Under the pieces are notes generated by a model. That model searched no databases and was not told the origin of the DNA. It saw only the letters and a list, made by a program, of their open reading frames with translations. Shown here in pieces: positions 24,858-36,651 of a stretch of DNA of 64,000 bases (position 1 is the stretch's first letter; every line of letters starts with the position of its first letter). This DNA is from Allodiplogaster sudhausi (taxonomy: Eukaryota; Nematoda; Chromadorea; Rhabditida; Diplogasteridae). The DNA lies in contig CALZFC010000031.1 of NCBI GenBank assembly GCA_945643635.1, forward strand, positions 510,001-574,000. Direction: 5' to 3'. A program made the position numbers and the translations under genes.

Positions 24858-24992
24858 GAAAGAGAGAGAGTAGAATAAAGATAATGAGTGAGCATGGAGA
24901 TAAGAGACCTCGACAGTCGGTTGTTGTCTCTGCCCGAATGGGAGTGCCCCCGGGGGGAGAGAGAAGACGACGAAGAAGAGTAAGAGGGCCAT
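17707..24992 (-). CDS. Nicotinic acetylcholine receptor-type Cys-loop subunit (non-alpha)
   Basis: Pentameric ligand-gated channel subunit of the plasma membrane. Exons: 24992-24909, 24787-24730, 24094-23937, 23467-23358, 21028-20875, 20729-20586, 20325-20185, 19865-19763, 19144-19023, 18944-18798, 17871-17707; 1386 nt, 461 aa. A signal peptide (MALLLFFVVFSLPPG) precedes the extracellular domain with WSDPSLSW, WIPDIIIFNM and a canonical Cys-loop having 13 residues between cysteines (C-EINIKHFPLDDQR-C). TM1 (LFYMVTLTFPSYIM), TM2 (FTLGVTAILTMAVLSLVV, with Glu at -1', Leu at 9', Glu at 20') and TM3 (VIYFLFNMVIVSVA) follow, then a short loop and TM4 (LDTILMAIFLAIVTV). The Glu ring suggests cation selectivity. 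Loop C lacks the vicinal cysteine pair, so it is a non-alpha subunit. The intron after 20185 needs a GC donor. The start of the 18944 exon is less certain than the others. Confidence 0.88.
18153..18208. repeat. Perfect 28-bp tandem duplication
   Basis: Two identical 28-bp units, each a GA-rich stretch plus AAATTATCAAAGATCATG, lie head to tail at the end of the large GA array in the receptor intron. Identity suggests a recent slippage or duplication event. Confidence 0.9.
20455..20865 (+). repeat. (GA)n arrays in receptor introns
   Basis: Near-pure GA tracts at 20455-20575 and 20735-20865 fill the two introns around the exon 20729-20586. Read on the sense strand they are (TC)n, the second abutting the CCCTCTTCAG acceptor. 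Confidence 0.9.
21150..22210. mobile_element. Inverted-repeat DNA transposon remnant (Mutator-like/FLYWCH type?)
   Basis: Within the 2.3-kb receptor intron, 21205-21325 holds four direct copies of a roughly 30-bp unit built on GTCGTTCTTGCCGAATTG plus a purine/G-run. At 22015-22185 the reverse complement of the same unit recurs four or more times. Both outer edges share TTTCAAAG followed by GAGTCGTYCTTGCCG, so the arrays form long imperfect terminal inverted repeats. The interior (about 21385-21840) has fragmentary coding-like frames, including VFICTACVNVACR in a cysteine-bearing context that recalls a short zinc finger, and a downstream charged segment; all are broken. Target-site duplications were not identified. 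Family assignment is a guess; a non-autonomous foldback element is the safe description. Confidence 0.6.
22386..22610 (-). CDS. Possible exon(s) nested in the receptor intron
   Basis: On the minus strand a strong donor (TATATGG|GTAAGC) sits at about 22601, and downstream a CTCAAG acceptor at about 22465 leads to a frame ending in a stop, one reading of which is MAEERRSSVPLQDYF followed by a short tail. Upstream, a CCAG acceptor near 22850 opens another frame. These may be exons of a small nested gene or unused splice-like sites. No family recognised. Confidence 0.2.
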
Positions 24993-24999
24993 AGCGTCT

Positions 25000-25093
25000 G
25001 GCTGCTTGCGCCGTCGCCGTTGCCGGCGGAGCACCATTCACAACCCAGCCAAGTGACGCACTCCTTCTGCCCTTTCACTCTCCCCCCCCCCCA

Positions 25094-25136
<43 letters not shown>

Positions 25137-25464
25137 ATCGTTCTCTTCTCCGTGTACTTTATTTCCTTCTTCCTCCCCCATCTCTCTTCCTGAAACCACG
25201 CCCCGTCACTCTTTAGCAGATTCCTCGAGTTGTGCAAGAGACCATTAGATTGGCAGGCCCTCTCTCTTTCCCGGATGGCCCCTGAGGGCTGAGAGTGGCG
25301 GAGAGCATCTACTCTCTCCAGGTGTGCTCTTCATGAGAACGTGGGAGTGTAAGCTGCCAAGGACTGCCAGATAGTGCAACTAATTGCAGACAAGCGAATA
25401 CTACCATCTTCATTCCCTCTCTCTCTCTCTCTCTTTCTCTCTCGCTCTCTTTCGCTCTCTCTCC

Positions 25465-25514
<50 letters not shown>

Positions 25515-25980
25515 TTCTCTCCATATTATCCTTTTGTGCTCCTCTCCTCTCCCTCCTCATTAAAAGTCGCATACTTGCTAATTCTAATCCAACAAAGTGC
25601 AAATGACCAAAAGGAAGACTTCAGAGAGATGTCATACTCAGGATAATGGAATGGGAGACATTAATCCCAAATGACAGCGCATGCAAAGAGAAGAATGACG
25701 AAACGAGATCGAAAGAACATTTATAAGGATTTTTGGCTAATATGTATAACAGTCTTTTCTTTCAATTTTTTTTTAAAATAAACAAATGAGAAAAATTTGG
25801 GTTCTGTTATATCATTAGCAGGGTACTCAAAATAGTAAGTGTCGCGGAAAATTACTAACTGCTACGGTCGCACCAAAACTAACCAGCAAGGCAATTTTCG
25901 AAAGCAACTGTAATAAGTTGAATGCTAGGTTATCGTTAACAAATTTATTTGTAAATGCTCTTGATTTGTAAACGCCGCTG
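25000..25980. other. Divergent intergenic region of receptor and Aquarius genes
   Basis: Contains a C-run (25082-25092) followed by (TC)n at 25096-25135, and a second (TC)n block at 25420-25512. The right half (25700-25980) is A/T-rich and ends in TTTCAG immediately before the Aquarius ATG. It should hold the promoters of both flanking genes; no specific motif is convincing. Confidence 0.5.
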
Positions 25981-25987
25981 ATTTCAG

Positions 25988-28900
25988 ATGGTGGCTCAGT
26001 CGAAGAAGCCGGGCCCTTCCAGGGGAGGCGGAATTGTCACAGTCGATGCGCTACAGAAAGACTTCCTTTCCGAGGTTATCCGCTCCTTTTCCTCTGAGAA
26101 ATTGTCATCAGCCTTTATTTAGATTGCTATGGTAAACTGGTCTCCGTCCACGAAACAACACGCGCCATTCAGTGCGGATCTTGTTGAGAAAATCTACGTC
26201 GAAGAAATGAAGAAAACCAACTTCAATCCGCGAAAGATTGTGGTTTTGGAGTTCAGGTGTGTGTTCAGTTTCGCCCATTCCTCTTCGCCTGCTTTTTTCA
26301 CTCACTCTTGCATAGACCAGCTTCCTGTTCATCAAGTAGCACGTGTTCTGACACTTTCAAATGCAATCCGATAAGAGACAGTGTACCTCACTTCTGTGGT
26401 TCAGCCAGTATCTGGAGTGTTATCTCTGGCCGAACTATGATCCAACGAAGGCGTCTGCAGCTCATGTCATGTCCATTGTTGTCATGGTTAATGAGAAATT
26501 CCGAGAACGGATCAACGCATGGCAGGTCGAGCATTTCTTCCTTTTATTTTTTATTATAATGTTCAATGTCACCCAGTGGTCTGTATCGTGAATTGCCGAA
26601 TTTCTTGTCCCTTCGTGCATGTTAGCTTTCTTTTACCATTACAGCTTTGTTTTACAGTGTTTTATCAAGAAACCTCAACACTTCGTGCCATTCCTCTATC
26701 GAGTACTCGAGCTTTCTCTGGATGATGAAGAACTTAGCATGGCTGAGCAGTGTGCCATTCTCAAGTTTCTCAGCAACTCTTTCAACTCAGTTGTACGTTT
26801 TGTGTTTTTGTTACTTGTTTTTTTAATGATATTTAACCTTTTTTTCAGGAAGTTGACATTGTTCGGGAGCAGGTCACAAAGTTTGTGCACATTTCCATCT
26901 GGTCAAACTTATTGCCGGTAAGAAATAATATCAGTCTTTTATCAAGCGATAAATTGTTCGTCTTTACCAAGATAATTGCAGAGTCAACGAGAAGATTTGT
27001 TATCGAAGAACAAGAAGCTTAGGAAATACTGGAACCAGTTGGAGACAAAGGAGAAGGCCCAAGGGGATGGAGCTCCTTCCAATTTCTTCGAGCGAACTTA
27101 TCTGACGAGATTGATTGAGCGCTTTAAGAGGACTCTGGCAAGTGTTGACGATGAAAGCAAAGGTGCGAGTCTTTGGTTATGTTGTAATCCCCGGCCGTTT
27201 CCTTTGTATAATGACATTGACTTTTTTCCTGCTTACAGAAGTCGATGTTCATGAGATTAGATATTGTGAACGCTTCGTCCAAATCATGATTGACTTGGAG
27301 GCTCTCTTGCCAACGAGGTACCTATTTCAATTTCTTACGATTTTCTTCCGTTCTGGAGTAATGAAATAACCTGAGAGTGGGAAGAAGGAGTTGGAATGTG
27401 TTTCTGCAGACGCTTCTTCAATGCCCTTCTGCATTCCACACACGTACTCGTGCATTGTCTCCTCTCTCGTCTCATCGAAAGTGAAGCCGGTTCCCTCTTC
27501 TGCCAACTCGTTGACATGCTCAAGTTCTATGCTAGATTCGAGATCGACGACATCAGTGGCCAGCCCCTTTCTCATTCCGAGGTTTGGTCATTTTTACGAA
27601 TTGACTTGCCATAATTTTGGTGCTATAGGTTGCGAATCGCCACACCGAGCACGTCATTCAACTGCAGAAGGCTGCGTTCAAGTACTTCAGGTATGGCATG
27701 ACCACGATCTGGTTCATATTCACCATCTTTGAATTCAGGGACAGCATGAAAGACTTCTACCTGCTGAATGTTAGCGGAGTTGACTCGAGAAAGGCACTGA
27801 CGAAGCAATTCAATTCGATGAAGTTAGCTATCCTCGTTTTAGTCGAAGGAAGTCTTACACAAGTAAATTAAGGAAGCGTGAGTTGTATCGCTTTGCCGAG
27901 TTTCTCCATCTTGTTCCTAAGATTGACGAAGAAAGCAATGAAGAAGAACAGCTGGAGCTGTTCAGCCGCGAGCATATCCAGGAAACACTGGTATCTTTCA
28001 TATTCTTGTGTTACTTGCGAATAGTGAATTTCAATACTGGCTAAATTTTACAATTAGATTGCTTCGTTGGAATGCCTGAAATAGTTCCTTTCGCAGTATA
28101 CAATACTCATGCTTAAGATTCTGCACTGCGAGCGCCGTGCGAACCAGTTGGAACAGTTGAACTGGCAGCCTCTCTACCCCACGGAAGCCGTGATTTGGGA
28201 TGAGAATGTCGTTCCATACGAGCACTATTCGGGGGACGGAGTTCTCGCTCTGAACAAACTGAATCTCCAGTTCCTCACCCTCCACGACTATCTCCTTCGC
28301 AACTTCAATCTCTTCCAACTCGAGAGCACTTGTCCGTTGGAATCCATTGGGTGCCATGATGTAATACGTGCATCATTCAGATGAGATCAGACAAGATCTG
28401 GAGGATGTCCTCTTCCGAATGAAGCCATGGCAACACGAGACGAAGGGTGGCTGCGTGTGGGGAGGGTGGGCTCGCATGGCTCTTCCCATTCACGCGTTCA
28501 CTATTGTCGAGGTTGGTTTGCCCAGGATACGAACACTACTCTCACATCTTTAACGCCTTTCATTGTTCGCTTAGTGGTCATTTTTCCTTCTTTTGAGCTT
28601 GTTGAATTCCTCCCAACTGAAATGATATCAGGTGGCGAAGCCTCTGGTGGGCGAGAAGAGTCCGGCTTGCGTAAGGGCGGATCTGGAATTGAATGTTGGC
28701 AAGAGAAGCGACATTCGAGCAGAGTGGGAGGCTCTCAGGAAACACGACGTCTGCTTCCTTGTCACTTGCAGGTTCTTTCTCCCTGATACTTTAATACCCG
28801 CTTCTTGGCGATTCTTTTGCGAAGTGAATGACTTTTAATTGTGATGCAAGCGCAATGAGATTAAAGGGCCGTTATTGTCGGATTCTTTCACTGCCTTTTT

Positions 28901-31900
28901 TGCTAATGCGCCGTTCCGAAAGAGCACTTTTCTGAGCACCTTTTATAGCTGCAATCATTTTCCCCCGTTCTGCCTGCTCTCGTGTTATCTGGCATGTTTC
29001 TCATCTTCTTTCCATCTCTCTCGCGCTCTCATAACTTTCTCTCTCCGTATATCTCTCTCTCTCTCTCTCTCTCTTTCTCACTCTCTCTCTCTCTCTCTCT
29101 CTCGACATTTACTTCCCTTGAAATCAGTTAGTCGTCACCTGTTTGCATTTCCTGATTTCCGCTTTGATCTGTCTTGTCTAGTCCATAACTCATTACCATG
29201 CTTTCTTTCACTTCTTCCTCTTTTCCTCTTTTCTTTCTCCCTGTCAATCTCGCTTTATCTTTCCTGCCTGTCCATCACATAAACTCTGAATGTTGCGAGT
29301 AGTCTGCAGCGTGAGTTCTTTGCCAGTGTTCATGTATTGAAAGTTGGATTTCTCTTCTTATTTTTTATTGTCCTGTTAAAAAAATCTTGTGCTTCCGACA
29401 CGGGTTTCTTTTGTCTGTGATGTGGAGGTGTTTATTAATTGATGGAAAGAAATTGCCGTTAAGACCAAAAGCGACAGTTGGAACGAAGTTCAATCCACGC
29501 CAACCCTTCAAGGAGCAGATCGAAGTGACTCATGTCCGGGGATGCGAAATCGAAGGGATGCTCGACCCAAATGGGCAGGTCATCGAGGAATACGGTAGGC
29601 AGTGGTCTTTGTAAGAGGAATAGATTCTTGTGTATTCCATCCAATATGAGTTCAGCTGCTTACGAGAAGAAACCTCTGGTGCAAGGAGACGTCAGAAGAT
29701 GGAGAGTGTGGCTCGATCCGAACCAGTATCGCATTGACATGGAGAACACAGCGGAGAAAGGAAACGAGGTACTCTTCGAGAAGGTGGAAGACTCACAGTA
29801 ATGCTCTCTTCTTGTGCAGGATGTCTACTATACCTTTAATCTGGTCGTCCGAAGGGATCCCAAGAGCAACAACTTTAAGGTTCGATAGACAACTTGTTGT
29901 AGTTGATGGGGTTTGGGAGAAAATTGTTGCTTCTCAGGCAGTTCTCGGAACGATGAGAGAGTTGCTGAATACGGAATGCGTGGTTCCCGACTGGCTGCAC
30001 TCTCTGATTCTCGGATACGGAGAGCCGGATGCTGCTCATCACCGCAAGTAAGCAGTTCAAATTGATGTCTTTGCTTGTTTGTCGTCATTCTCACATCTTG
30101 GTTCCCTTGCTGCTAAATTCTATCTTCTTGCAGGCTGACAAATTCGATTCCTACGTTAGACTTCAATGACACTTTCCTTTCATGGGATCATGTTCAACAT
30201 TCGTTTGATGGATACAAGGTAAGCTTCATTTTAATTTCTATCTGTCGAATTGTGAATGGGCTACTTGCAAAGCTACTCAACGGCTTAGGTGGTTCCAACC
30301 GAGAAGGAAGAAAAAATGTTGCCGCCTTTCCAACTCACATTCAAGGATCTCGAGACGAAGATTGGTGGAGAAGTCAACAAGGACAAGGTACTGTATTAGG
30401 TTTCCACTTCAACCATGTCAGTACAGGCAGTTATTTATTGCAGGTGATTGAAGTGGCCCCCGTGTCGCGCATTCCAATCACTCCCTATCCGAGGAAAGTG
30501 AACCAAAACAAGATTCGCTTCACTCCTGCTCAGGTTACTGCTTGGTTCATTGAATTAGACGCTCCCTTGTATTGTATGAGAGAAGATGACAACTGCAGGT
30601 GGAAGCAATCAAGTCTGGAATGCAGCCTGGTCTGACCATGGTAGTCGGCCCTCCCGGAACAGGAAAGACCGATGTCGCTGTGCAGGTTGTTTAATACTCT
30701 TACTGCACATTCATTGTCTAATCATCTTTAATCAGCTGTTGCATGTTTATCTGTTTGGTTTGTTTTTATTTATTGCCTTGGCTGCTTGACATTGCTGTTG
30801 GTTTGAGATCATCGCGAACATCTACCACAACTGGCCACAGCAGCGAACTCTCATCGTGACGCACTCCAACCAAGCACTCAACCAAATATTCGAGAAGATC
30901 ATCGCACTCGACGTCGATGAGAGACATCTTCTGCGAATGGGTTCATTTTTTCCTCTCTCTCTCTCTATCACTTCGGCTCTCTCTCTCCCATCAACTCCTT
31001 TCATTTACACTTGTGATTCCCTTTTCTTATTTTAAACTGATATACATTGTGACTGAAGGTCACGGCGAGGAAGCCCTGGAGACAGAAAAAGACTTCTCTC
31101 GCTACGGAAGAGTGAACCACGTGCTGAAAGAACGGATTCGTTTGCTTGGAGAAGTGGAGAAGTTGCAAGCGGCGATGGGGGAGGCCGGGGATGTGGGGTA
31201 CACTTGCGAGAGTGCCGGCCACTTCTTCCGATACAGAGTCCGTCATTACATTCTATCGAAGTTCATTCTTTCACTTTTTATTCTTGTATGCGATGCAATG
31301 GTTATCATTGAAGGTGTGGCGAGCATGGGATGACTTCCAAGACGAGCTGCGATCAATGAAGGAGGGCGACAAGGAAGCAGTGACCAAGGCCTTCCCATTC
31401 TATGCTTACTTCTACGATTTGGATCCTCTCTTCTCCGTTAGAAAATTAAAACATTTATCAATCTGTTCATAACTTTAGTTACACTGTAAACTGTTAGGTT
31501 AAATTATTGTTTAAACTTTTTTTCCGAAAAAAAAGGATTTTCAACCGTTATTTTTTCAAATTTTTTTTACTTGATGGTCATATTTAAAGGTTGATATATT
31601 TTGATAAAGATAAGGGATGTTCAGGGAGACTTGGAGTCAGACAAGCGAGTGGCCGCCTCGTGCTGGGAGCACATCTCTCGCATCTTCACTCAACTCGAGG
31701 AGTTCCGCGCTTTCGAGTTGCTCAGGAACGGCAGGGATCGTACCGAGTATCTTTTGGTAAGCGGGGAGGGAGAGAGGAAGGGAGAGTGAGAGAGAGACAG
31801 AAGAGAGAGAGAGAGACAGAAGATAGAGAGAGAAAAGAGAGAAAGAAGAGACAGAAAGAGGTTGATTTCAGGTGAAAGAAGCGAAGATCATTGCAATGAC

Positions 31901-32512
31901 TTGCACGCACGCTGCCCTGAGACGGGCTCAGCTGGTGGAGCTCGGCTTCCGCTACGACAACATCCTCATGGAGGAGGCCGCGCAGATCCTCGAAGTCGAG
32001 ACTTTCATCCCCCTCCTTCTTCAGGTTCTTCTTTCTCTCCCTCTTAAGCATTCGCAGAGGACTCTTTAATTGTTGTTTCAACATTATTAAGATCTAATTG
32101 TTGTAGGGGAAAGTATGAATAGTATAGTGTGGACTCGTAGTAAGGAAAACTGGTAGCAGAAGTGTACTTTAAAAGATTCCGTTGAGCGCTTATGGAAAAA
32201 TTCTAGATTTGTAAAAAAAAATGAATATAAGGGAAAATTTTTTTGTGAATTGATGGTTCCAAAAAGCCTGGTACTGAGCAATTGAATTGTCTTCTCTCCA
32301 TACAGAACCCGCAAGATGGGCGTAACCGCCTGAAGCGGTGGATAATGATCGGCGACCACCACCAGCTGCCTCCCGTCGTTCAGAATGTGGCCTTCCAGAA
32401 GTACTGCAACATGGAGCAGTCACTCTTCGCACGCTTCGTCCGACTCGGAGTTCCCCACGTACTCCTCGACCGACAGGGCAGAGCGAGGGCGCAGTCAGTA
32501 TTCTCTCTCTCT

Positions 32513-32548
<36 letters not shown>

Positions 32549-34412
32549 CTCTATGTATTACCGTGTATAATGAATCTGAATGGCAAAGGATTGCGTCCCT
32601 CTACGCGTGGCGCTACCGTGCTCTTGGCAATCTCCCCCACGTGGAGGCTCGCGATGAATTCCGTGTGGCGAATGCTGGCTTCGCCTTCCCCTTCCAACTA
32701 ATTGATGTCCCCGACTTCAATGGACAGGGCGAGAGCCAGCCCAGCCCGTACTTCTACCAGGTAGAACATTCTCGGCTTTTCCCTCAGTCATCATTCTCTG
32801 TTTCCTCATAATCATCGATCTCTTCTGTGTTTTGAAACACTGATTCATATTCTCCTTCCATTACAGAACCTTGGCGAGGCGGAGTATGCAGTGGCCCTCT
32901 TCACTTACATGCGAGTGCTCGGCTACCCGGCAGAGCGCATTTCAATCATCACCACTTACAATGGACAAGCACAGCTCATCCGAGATGTTGTCCAGAGGAG
33001 ATGCGCTGGGAATCCACTCATTGGAGAGCCATTCAAGGTGTGGGGGGGGGGGGGTCGAGAGAGCAAACTACATTGACATCTTTTATATATTGTGGTAAAA
33101 TCGGGAATTAAGGAAAAAAGTGACTCGAGAAGATAGTAAGATATGTTTGTTGATTTGAGATCTCCACAGTGGATAAGTACCAAGGACAACAGAATGACTA
33201 CGTGATCCTTTCCCTCGTTCGCACCAACAACATTGGACATATTCGGTTAGGGAGTCTTCCTTATTGATGCCTTGACTTCATTGTGAATCCCTGCAGAGAT
33301 GTCCGCCGTCTGGTGGTTGCCCTCTCCCGAGCCCGTCTTGGACTGTACGTTCTAGCCAGGACCAGCCTCTTCACCAACTGCTTCGAACTCACTCCCGCAT
33401 TCCAGATTGTTAGTTTGAGTTTCGTGGCAGTGGACATAGAACAACATCTATCGTATGAGCAGACCGAACGAGTTCAAAAGTTAAGGCTAAAGCATGAAAG
33501 TCGCAGCATATATGGTTGACATTAATGAAAAGAGTGATGCATCGCCTGAGTCATTCTTACGTTGTCTGATGCAATGCGAGTGGAGAAAGGGAGAGAGTGT
33601 TTACTTTGTGGAGACGCAGACGGGCAGGAAATGCACTGACCTCACTCGCGCGTTCTCTCTCTCTCTTTCTAATTCTTCCGCGAAGGTCTCTCTCTCCCTC
33701 TGTTCTCTTTCTCTGTGTCCTCTGCCATTGTACCTCTATTTTCCGCTCTTCTCTCAACAAACTTCGCACTCCTTCGCTGTTCTTGTCCTCAGTTTCCTCA
33801 TCACAGGATGTCTATTCTTGCAGCTGTGCAAGCGACCTCAAAAACTACTCATCGTTCCCTCTGAAAGCTTCCCTACCAAACGAGAGGTTTTGTTGCCTTT
33901 TCTCCAAGTTGTTTGTTATTAGTTGCGATTCTTCCTTTCCTGATCGGTTTGCTTTGAGTTGAATGCGAAGCCGACCGAGAAGGTGCTTCGAATCGAGGAC
34001 ACGGCCCACATGAGCCACTTCGTCCACCAGTTCTATCTGGCCAACATGGAAGCAATGCGCTCTGCCTACGAGGCTGCCCTTGGCGCTCACCACGCTGCTC
34101 TCTTTCCCGTTTGTTTCTCCTCGTCATTTCTTATTCATCCCGCTATATCAATATTTTCGTTACTATTGTTGACGTTCTAACCCTAGACTATAGAACTACA
34201 TCTTTATGTTTGCGTTCATTCGAATTGAAATTCCTTTGCAGAGGGGCTCGAATGTGGTTCCCGAGGGGGCGGCGGATGAAGGAGAAGCCATGGAAGTGGA
34301 GGCGGAGGCAGCTGAAGCAGCGAAAAAGAAGAAGAACGACGAACAGGAAAACTCCGACATTCTCTTCGAGGAAATGGACTTTGAACGGCTTGAAAAGGTC
34401 CCGAAGTACTAG
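25988..34412 (+). CDS. AQR: Intron-binding helicase Aquarius (EMB-4/IBP160)
   Basis: Nuclear SF1 RNA helicase of the spliceosomal intron-binding complex. Thirty-five exons: 25988-26074, 26123-26256, 26405-26525, 26658-26789, 26849-26917, 26982-27162, 27239-27317, 27410-27581, 27629-27690, 27739-27822, 27843-27990, 28097-28331, 28381-28511, 28632-28771, 29464-29594, 29656-29768, 29820-29879, 29938-30047, 30134-30218, 30289-30387, 30444-30533, 30599-30685, 30808-30940, 31059-31237, 31314-31436, 31625-31756, 31872-32024, 32306-32493, 32589-32760, 32867-33037, 33160-33245, 33297-33408, 33824-33886, 33959-34108, 34242-34412; 4383 nt, 1460 aa. The armadillo-like N-terminal half is recognisable ([38 protein letters not shown]). 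Helicase motifs are intact: Walker [10 protein letters not shown], motif II MEEAAQI, motif [12 protein letters not shown], motif IV-type QGRARAQ, motif V YQGQQNDY, motif [11 protein letters not shown]. The acidic, lysine-rich tail is shorter than in vertebrates. The ATG directly follows a TTTCAG acceptor. Confidence 0.97.
33042..33054 (+). repeat. G13 homopolymer next to an Aquarius donor site
   Basis: Thirteen consecutive G immediately follow GTGT of the donor after exon 32867-33037. Such a run is unstable in replication and is also G-quadruplex prone together with nearby G; its effect on splicing is unknown. Confidence 0.8.
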
Positions 34413-34630
34413 CACTCGATTCCTATGTAGAGGTATCGTTCCAATCTTTACTTCGTAAGATGATTCTTGAGTTCTAACGATATTCCGTATATTTATACGC
34501 GTTTTACTATACAATCAATTGATGGTCTCCGAAAGATAATCGTTTAATTAACTTCAACTGACGATAATTCTTATATTTATTGTTATTTCTGCATGAATTG
34601 TTTTTTTGTTTGTTGAAGTTGTGCGGCATT

Positions 34631-34636
34631 AATAAA
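34631..34636 (+). terminator. Poly(A) signal of Aquarius
   Basis: AATAAA 219 nt after the Aquarius stop codon and about 100 nt before the CATTTGCAG acceptor (AG at 34738-34739) that precedes the tRNA synthetase start. The spacing is like that of nematode operon junctions. Confidence 0.6.
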
Positions 34637-34760
34637 CGGATTGTTTGAAATTTCTAAAGGTGTTTATGTTCTGAAGACTGTGTGTGGCAGGTTTCGACCT
34701 ATGCATATCATGTAATGTTTGTCGTGCTTTCATTTGCAGTTCTAATGAATTGAGGCTGAG

Positions 34761-35748
34761 ATGGTGGAGAGTGAGAAGGAGGAGGAGAGACTGACGGGGG
34801 AAGAGGAGAAGAAGGAGACGAATGGAGTGGAGGAGAGCGGAGGGGATCTCGTCACTCCATGGAATGTCACGGCTTCTTCGGCTGCCGGCGTCGACTATGA
34901 CAAACTCATCCGTATGGCATTCATTTTTAATTTCATCTTTTCTTTTCTAATCTCTGTTTGATCTCCCTTCATCGTACCTTTTACAGAGAAGTTTGGATGT
35001 CGGAAGCTGACAGACGAGTTGCTAGAGCGATTCAAGAAGTTGACAGGCAAAGAGCCTCATCCCATGCTCCGCAGAGGACTCTTCTTCGCTCACCGGTTAA
35101 CATTCTCTTGTTAAATGGGAAGATTCCTTGATTAACTCTTGTCCCTCAGAGACCTGAGCCAGATCCTGGATCGGTACGAACAAAAGAAACCATTCTACTT
35201 ATACACGGGACGCGGTCCTTCCTCTGGCTCACTTCATCTTGGCCATCTCGTTCCATTCATGTTCACCAAATGGCTTCAAGAAGTCTTCGATGTCCCTCTC
35301 ATCATCCAGGTCTATTGGAAAATTAAGTTTACTAGCGTCATCGCTGTTAGAAGATAGTTTGCAACATTTTTATATTATCGTATTAAGCTCCAATGGGACT
35401 TTATTTAGATGACAGATGATGAAAAGTACCTGTGGAAAGATCTGAAAGTGGACGAAGTGAAGAAGATGGCGCGAGAGAACATCAAGGACATCATCGCGGT
35501 GGGACTCGACCCGCAGAAGACTTTCATCTTCTCCGATTTCGATTACATGTGGTTAGTGCTCTTTGCCCACTCTCTGTGAAATGAACTGCAGTGTTTGGAA
35601 ATATTCCATGGCCTTCTATTACAGCCCGGCCTTCTACGAGAACGTCGTGAAGGTCTGGCGAGTGGTGACTTGCAACCAAGCAAGGGCCATCTTTGGCTTC
35701 GTCGGAGAGGACTCAATGGGCAAGGTTCGGCTCATTCGCCTCTTTCTC

Positions 35749-35780
<32 letters not shown>

Positions 35781-36651
35781 CGTTCTCTTTCTGGCTGTGA
35801 ATGTGTTGATGATTGCAGGCAGCGTTTCCAGCAGTGGAGGCAGCCCCTTGCTTCTCTTCCTCTTTCCCTCATATCTTCGGGAAGAGAACGGATATTCCTT
35901 GTCTCATTCCGTGTGCCATTGACCAGGTCTGTTTCTGCACTTGTTCATTTTCTTCTTTGACTCGTCTTTATTTGATGTGATCCATTTGAAATAGAAAGAG
36001 ACAAATTCTGAGAATGGAGTCCGCTGCTTGGCAGGACCCTTACTTCCGGATGTCTCGCGACGTGGCCCCCCGTCTGAAATGCCCGAAGCCCTCTCTGATC
36101 TACTCGACCTTCCTCCCTGCTCTTCAAGGGGCTCAAACCAAGATGGCGGCTTCCGATGTCAACTCTTGCATTTACATCAGCGATACGCCCAAGCAAATCA
36201 AAAATAAGGTTTTTCATAACCTTCTTTCTATTAACTTTTTTTTTCAAAGCATATTTTACTATTACAGATCAACAAATACGCTTTCTCTGGCGGGCAGCAA
36301 ACAGTCGAAGAGCACCGCGCCCTCGGCGGAAACTGCGAAGTCGACATCTCCTTCCAGTTCCTCAAATACTTCCTCGATGACGATGAGAAACTCGAGAATA
36401 TTCGCAAGGTTTTTGGAAACTAAATATTTTCTAAGACTGAATGATTGTGAGTACGACGACGAACTTCTAGTGTTACCGTACCCCTTTCTCAGACATACAC
36501 TTCGGGTGAGCTGCTGACTGGCGAGTTGAAAGCAGAGGCCATTGGAGTGGTGTCTAGAATCGTGTCTGAGATGCAAGAGAGAAGGAAGACAGTGACTGAA
36601 GAGACCGTCTCCCTCTTCATGAGTGTACGCCCCCTCCAGTACCACTACTAG
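34761..36651 (+). CDS. WARS1: Cytosolic tryptophanyl-tRNA synthetase, WHEP-less
   Basis: Class I aminoacyl-tRNA synthetase charging tRNA-Trp in the cytosol. Nine exons: 34761-34911, 34987-35095, 35150-35309, 35409-35551, 35625-35724, 35819-35926, 36035-36208, 36268-36408, 36493-36651; 1245 nt, 414 aa. After a short Glu/Lys-rich N terminus instead of a WHEP domain come the conserved [30 protein letters not shown], the HIGH-type motif [40 protein letters not shown], and the KMSKS-type loop, here KMAAS rather than the KMSAS common in animal cytosolic enzymes. The start codon lies 348 bp after the Aquarius stop, on the same strand, with a splice acceptor at 34738-34739 just upstream. The DYM|CPAFY junction could alternatively use a closer acceptor (35591) that adds 11 codons plus; I chose the family-like form. 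Confidence 0.95.
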
